Part shown: piece by piece, positions 60,173 to 64,000 of the stretch
How the letters are laid out: each line of letters begins with the position of its first letter
Numbering within the stretch: position 1 is the first letter of the stretch
Assembly: GCF_042660705.1 (NCBI RefSeq)
Contig: NZ_JBHSUQ010000001.1
Strand: one strand, 5' to 3'
Source: Undibacterium_A arcticum
Lineage (GTDB): Bacteria; Pseudomonadota; Gammaproteobacteria; Burkholderiales; Burkholderiaceae_D
DNA length: 64,000 nucleotides
Made by a program: the position numbers and the translations under genes
The notes under the pieces: model-generated
The model's database searches: none
Told to the model about the DNA's origin: nothing
Seen by the model: the letters and a program-made list of their open reading frames with translations, nothing else

Positions 60173-60202
60173 ATCAATATCAATCAATATCAATCAAGAT
60201 CA
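60173..60202. repeat. Three 10-bp direct repeats upstream of rpoN
   Basis: ATCAATATCA, ATCAATATCA and ATCAAGATCA in tandem, about 75-100 bp upstream of the rpoN start. A 10-bp period puts each copy on the same DNA face. Another 11-bp direct repeat, ACATACTCCAT, occurs near 60102 and 60156 in the same region. Confidence 0.65.
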
Positions 60203-60274
60203 CCGGCGCGCCATCGGTCCGTGATAAGTTGCAGCAAGCCGCACAGGAAATAATCCAGCCGACATGAAACAAAC

Positions 60275-61783
60275 ATGAAGCAGTCACTTCAGCTCCGCAC
60301 TTCGCAGCATCTTGCGTTGACCCCACAATTGCAGCAATCGATACGATTGCTGCAATTGTCGACGCTCGAACTGCAGCAGGAACTGGAGCAGATCATGCTA
60401 GAGAATCCGCTGCTGGAGCGACTCGACGATCCACTCGATCGTTCGGTGCGATTGCAGGCCGATGGCGTGTTTAACGATACGTCCGGCACCTCCAGCACGC
60501 CGGCCGACACGGGGCCAAGCGCCAGCGACAGCAATGGCTCAGGCAGCGCCGACCAACCTGAGCGCGCTGCGGAGGGCGCCGATGCCGGCGCTGCGGCGGA
60601 CGGCGAACCGGCCGAAGCCGGCGACTCCGACTGGAGTTTCGACGATGCCCCGCGCAGCAGCAAGGCGCCCGACGACGATGGCTGGCCGCAACTGGAAGCG
60701 CATCACTCGACGCTGCGCGAGCACCTGCTGGAGCAGATGCGGGTGACCGTGCGTGAGCCGCGCGACCGCGCGCTGCTGGAACTGGTGATCGACGCAATCG
60801 ACGAGAACGGCTATCTGGAGCAGACGCTGGAAGAAATCCACGCGCTGCTACCGCCGGAATTGGAAGTCGAACTCGATGAACTGAACACGGTACTGAAGCT
60901 GTTGCAGAGTTTCGACCCGGCTGGCGTCGGTGCCTGCTGCGCCGCAGAATGCCTGGCGTTGCAAATCAAGCGATTGCCGAAAGTGCCATACGTGACGCGC
61001 AAGATGGCGCTCGCAATCGTCGAACACCACCTCACCCTGTTTGCGCAACGCGACTTCACCAAACTCAAAAAAGCGTTCAGTTGCGACGACGAGGATCTGC
61101 GCGAGGCGCAGACCGTGATCCGGATGTGCAACCCGCATCCGGGCGCCGTATTCGCCGCCGGCAGCTCGGATTACGTGGTGCCGGACGTGGTAGTGCGGCG
61201 CATCAAGAACGACTGGCAGGTGACGCTGAACCGCGATGTGATGCCGCGGCTGCGGGTCAACGCGATGTATGCCAGCATCCTCAAGCAAAACAAGGGCGAT
61301 GGCTCGCTCGGCTCGCAACTGCAAGAGGCAAAGTGGCTGATCAAGAATATGCGCCAGCGTTTCGATACGATTCTTCGCGTATCGCAAGCGATTGTGGAGC
61401 GCCAGCGGAACTTTTTTACCCATGGCGCTGTCGCGATGCGCCCCCTTGTTTTGCGTGAAATAGCTGATACACTGGGTTTACACGAGAGCACCATTTCTCG
61501 TGTCACCACGCAGAAGTACATGCTTACCCCGCACGGCATGTTCGAGTTGAAATACTTCTTTGGCAGCCACGTCGCCACCGAAGCGGGAGGGGAAGCGTCA
61601 TCGACGGCGATACGGGCACTCATCACGCAACTGATAGGAGCAGAAGACCCTCAACATCCACTTTCAGACAGCAAAATTGCAGACATGCTGGGTGAACAGG
61701 GCATGGTAATCGCGCGACGCACGGTCGCGAAATATCGAGAAGCCCTCAAGATCCCGGCGGTAGGCCTGCGCAAGTCTTTGTAG
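60275..61783 (+). CDS. rpoN: RNA polymerase sigma-54 factor
   Basis: 502-residue sigma-54. Gln/Leu-rich activator-interacting region I (LTPQLQQSIRLLQLSTLELQ, ENPLLE), an acidic region II (about 60-135), the core-binding domain, the HTH region (LGLHESTISRVTTQKYM) and the RpoN box IARRTVAKYREAL near the C-terminus. Directs transcription of nitrogen-related, motility and other genes with activator ATPases. Its place after lptB is standard in proteobacteria. Intact. Confidence 0.97.
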   Translation: MKQSLQLRTSQHLALTPQLQQSIRLLQLSTLELQQELEQIMLENPLLERLDDPLDRSVRLQADGVFNDTSGTSSTPADTGPSASDSNGSGSADQPERAAEGADAGAAADGEPAEAGDSDWSFDDAPRSSKAPDDDGWPQLEAHHSTLREHLLEQMRVTVREPRDRALLELVIDAIDENGYLEQTLEEIHALLPPELEVELDELNTVLKLLQSFDPAGVGACCAAECLALQIKRLPKVPYVTRKMALAIVEHHLTLFAQRDFTKLKKAFSCDDEDLREAQTVIRMCNPHPGAVFAAGSSDYVVPDVVVRRIKNDWQVTLNRDVMPRLRVNAMYASILKQNKGDGSLGSQLQEAKWLIKNMRQRFDTILRVSQAIVERQRNFFTHGAVAMRPLVLREIADTLGLHESTISRVTTQKYMLTPHGMFELKYFFGSHVATEAGGEASSTAIRALITQLIGAEDPQHPLSDSKIADMLGEQGMVIARRTVAKYREALKIPAVGLRKSL

Positions 61784-61860
61784 TTTCTCGTTGCTGTGTT
61801 CCTGCGGTAGCGTTGTTTGTAGTTGATCGGGAACGCCAGTGACATCAATAGGAGCGTTGT

Positions 61861-62220
61861 ATGAATCTCACCATCAGTGGACATCATCTCGAAGTGACCC
61901 CCGCAATCAGGGACTATGTACAAAGCAAGCTCGAGCGCGTCATGCGCCATTTCGAACATGTCATTGATATAGCGGTCATCCTGACCGTCGATAATCTCCC
62001 GGAAAAAGAAAAGCGACAAAAAGCGGAAATCAATCTGCGTTTGAGCGGAAAGGCGCTGCACGTGGAAAGTCTGGCGCATGACCTGTATGCCGCCATCGAC
62101 AGCCTGATCGACAAACTTGATCGTCAAGTGATCAAGTACAAAGACAGGTTGCAACAACATCAACATGAGGCAATCAAGCATATGCCGGAGGCGCCAGCGC
62201 CCGAAGTCGTCGCCACCTAG
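61861..62220 (+). CDS. hpf: Ribosome hibernation promoting factor
   Basis: 119-residue factor that binds the 30S subunit and helps form inactive 100S ribosomes in stationary phase. Sequence MNLTISGHHLEVTPAIRDYV, KLERVMRHFEHVIDI and SLIDKLDRQVIKYKDR is typical. Placed after rpoN as in many beta- and gammaproteobacteria. ATG 61861 follows ATAGGAGCG. Confidence 0.96.
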   Translation: MNLTISGHHLEVTPAIRDYVQSKLERVMRHFEHVIDIAVILTVDNLPEKEKRQKAEINLRLSGKALHVESLAHDLYAAIDSLIDKLDRQVIKYKDRLQQHQHEAIKHMPEAPAPEVVAT

Positions 62221-62258
62221 GTGGCCGACTGCCGAACAGATCGGCAACATGGTATGAA

Positions 62259-62279
62259 GGGCGCAGCGATGCGCCCTTT
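62259..62279 (+). terminator. Rho-independent terminator after hpf
   Basis: GGGCGCA / TGCGCCC stem with GCGA loop and a following TTT, 39 bases after the hpf stop. Confidence 0.75.
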
Positions 62280-62454
62280 CCATTGGAGCGCATCAAGATT
62301 TGCCGTGACCTGCACCGATATGGATATTCGCGTAGCTCGAGAGAATCGGATTTGATGCTTCGCGGAAAACTCGGCATCCGGTACTGCGCACGGCAACGGG
62401 CACTGGCAACACGAGTTCCGATAAAATGCTGCTTTCTTTTTCGCCAATCACACC

Positions 62455-63558
62455 ATGTCCGACTACGTTCAGAGCAGCACCCACAACCGGATCGGCTTCA
62501 TCACACTGAACCGCCCGGATGCGCTCAATTCCTTGTCACTGGCGATGGTGCGCGCATTGACGCAGGTGCTGCTGGGCTGGCGCGATGACGCGGCGATCGA
62601 TGCGGTCGTGATCCATAGCAGCAGCGCCAAGGCGTTTTGCGCCGGCGGCGATATCCGCTTCTTTCATGCGGTTGGCAGCAAGCCACCCACCGGCGGCAGC
62701 GCGCTGCTGGAAGATTTCTTCACCGAAGAATATGCGCTGAATCACCTGATCCACCATTATCCGAAACTGTATATCGCGCTGCTCGATGGCGTGGTGATGG
62801 GCGGCGGGATGGGTATCGCGCAGAGCGGCGAAGCGGCGCGTCTGCGCATCGTCACCGAGCGCACCAAGATGGCGATGCCGGAAGTCAATATCGGTCTGTT
62901 CCCCGATGTCGGCGGCGGTTATTTCCTGTCGCGCGCACCAGGCCGGATCGGCGCCTATCTGGGCCTGACCGGCGAGATCATCGGCGCCGCCGATGCCCTG
63001 CATGCCGGGCTGGCCGATGTATTCGTGCCATCGGCCGAGTTGCCGACGCTGCTGGCGCTGTTGCGCACCAATCCGCGCGGCGGATCGGGCAACGGCGCGC
63101 GTGCCGTGGTCAATCACTTTGCTGCCGGGTTCCGTGCGCAAATTGATCCGGCCGCGAGCCGGCTGGCAATGCAACGCGCGCTGATCGACCGCCACTTCGC
63201 GCACGATAGCGTGCAGCAGATCGTTGCGGCGCTGGAGCAGGATGGCGACCCGTTCGCGCAAAAAACCCTGGCCGTGATGCGACAACGCTCGCCATTGCTG
63301 ATGTGCGTCACGCTGGAACAGCTGCGGCGCGGCGCCAGCATGTCCGTGGCCGACTCCCTGCGCATGGAGCGCACCATGGTGCGGCACTGTTTCGAGCATG
63401 GCGAAGTGCTGGAAGGCATACGCGCGCTGGTGATCGACAAGGACAATGCCCCGCAGTGGAACCCGCCGGCATTGGAGGCCGTCACGCCCGAGATGGTGGG
63501 CGCGTTCTTTGTCGAGGCGTGGCCGGCCTATGCGCATCCGCTGAAGAATTTGGCGTAA
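62455..63558 (+). CDS. Enoyl-CoA hydratase/isomerase family, 3-hydroxyisobutyryl-CoA hydrolase-like
   Basis: 367-residue crotonase-fold enzyme. Oxyanion-hole segments are in KAFCAGGDIRFF and VVMGGGMGIAQS; catalytic Glu in AMPEVNIGLFPDVGGGYF. The total length and the extra C-terminal helical part (SPLLMCVTLEQLRRGA, ALVIDKDNAPQWNP) fit 3-hydroxyisobutyryl-CoA hydrolases of valine breakdown rather than short enoyl-CoA hydratases. Monocistronic. Substrate is inferred from family only. Confidence 0.88.
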   Translation: MSDYVQSSTHNRIGFITLNRPDALNSLSLAMVRALTQVLLGWRDDAAIDAVVIHSSSAKAFCAGGDIRFFHAVGSKPPTGGSALLEDFFTEEYALNHLIHHYPKLYIALLDGVVMGGGMGIAQSGEAARLRIVTERTKMAMPEVNIGLFPDVGGGYFLSRAPGRIGAYLGLTGEIIGAADALHAGLADVFVPSAELPTLLALLRTNPRGGSGNGARAVVNHFAAGFRAQIDPAASRLAMQRALIDRHFAHDSVQQIVAALEQDGDPFAQKTLAVMRQRSPLLMCVTLEQLRRGASMSVADSLRMERTMVRHCFEHGEVLEGIRALVIDKDNAPQWNPPALEAVTPEMVGAFFVEAWPAYAHPLKNLA

Positions 63559-63709
63559 CGGCCGCAACGCCCCGCAGTGCTATCTATTGCAGGCGACAAT
63601 GCGTACATGAGCAAACAACTCGATCATCGCGGCGCTGCGGCGAGCGCAGGATAAACTGGCCTGCCGTCATGCGCGCGAGCAGGTCGGCCATTGCTTGATC
63701 GACGGACGA

Positions 63710-64000
63710 TCAGATTTCGTCGACTGCAAACAGGCGTCGATACTCGCGGATCGCGTAGCGATCGGTCATGCCGGCGATGTAGTCGGCTACTTGACGTGCC
63801 TGTGTATGGCGGTCGCCGCCGGCAGCCAGATAATCCGGCGGTAGGAGGCCCGGCTCGGCGATGAAGGCATCGAACAACTGCCGCACGATATGGCGCGCCT
63901 TGCTGGTCATTCGGTTGACCTGGTAATGCCGGTACAGATTCTGGTGCAGGAAATGCTTCAGCTGCAGCGCTTCCGCCTGCATCGCATCCGAAAACACGAT
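63710..64000 (-). CDS. dgt: Deoxyguanosinetriphosphate triphosphohydrolase-like protein, C-terminal part
   Basis: Partial gene entering from the right edge; 95 residues of the C-terminus are present, ending IAGMTDRYAIREYRRLF, a typical Dgt/dNTPase ending. The HD metal-binding residues lie outside the window. The enzyme breaks dGTP into deoxyguanosine and triphosphate. Confidence 0.8.
   Translation of the reverse strand: MVFSDAMQAEALQLKHFLHQNLYRHYQVNRMTSKARHIVRQLFDAFIAEPGLLPPDYLAAGGDRHTQARQVADYIAGMTDRYAIREYRRLFAVDEI

Overview
The window looks like a chromosomal segment of a betaproteobacterium of the order Burkholderiales, most likely Oxalobacteraceae. The clues are an intact kdsD-kdsC-lptC-lptA-lptB-rpoN-hpf block, a Gram-negative porin with the usual leader of that family, and the coding style of uvrA and ssb. 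The genus cannot be fixed from the sequence alone.

Layout. (1) 1-17.2 kb, minus strand: a giant repeat adhesin of at least 3,985 residues that runs off the left edge, an unknown 203-residue companion protein, a LuxR/NarL-type regulator, and a LapC/LapB-type membrane fusion protein and ABC exporter, i.e. a type I secretion locus. (2) 17.7-23.4 kb, minus strand: a Tn3-family transposase remnant, then a four-gene signalling operon of a substrate-binding protein, a membrane histidine kinase, a single-domain response regulator, and a REC-PAS-PAS-GGDEF-EAL protein. It probably couples an external cue to c-di-GMP beside the adhesin locus. (3) 23.4-24.5 kb: an AT-rich stretch with no convincing gene. 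(4) 24.5-35.4 kb: a Calvin-cycle cluster with divergent cbbR and cbbL-S-X-Y-(E)-F-P-T-Z-(G)-A, encoding red-type RuBisCO with its CbbX activase. cbbE has lost its middle, cbbG is only a stub and cbbK is absent. (5) 35.4-39.4 kb: a small unknown protein, a bacterioferritin-like protein, ssb, an IS4-type transposase remnant and a porin. (6) 39.7-50.7 kb: a catabolic island on the minus strand (hydratase, racemase-like protein, two MFS carriers, an amidase and serine-glyoxylate aminotransferase) with a divergent GntR regulator, then a CynX-type carrier with a second divergent GntR regulator. (7) 51.1-64 kb: uvrA, a CPA2 K+/H+ antiporter, the kds/lpt/rpoN/hpf block, a 3-hydroxyisobutyryl-CoA hydrolase-like crotonase, and the C-terminal end of dgt.

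A notable feature of the sequence itself is about 18 small indels that break otherwise well-conserved genes, including the housekeeping gene uvrA. Nearly all are one or two missing bases in short homopolymers. Correcting them restores expected lengths and family C-termini, so I annotate these genes as single CDSs with a probable sequencing or assembly indel. The losses in cbbE and cbbG/cbbK are of a different kind and look like real deletions.
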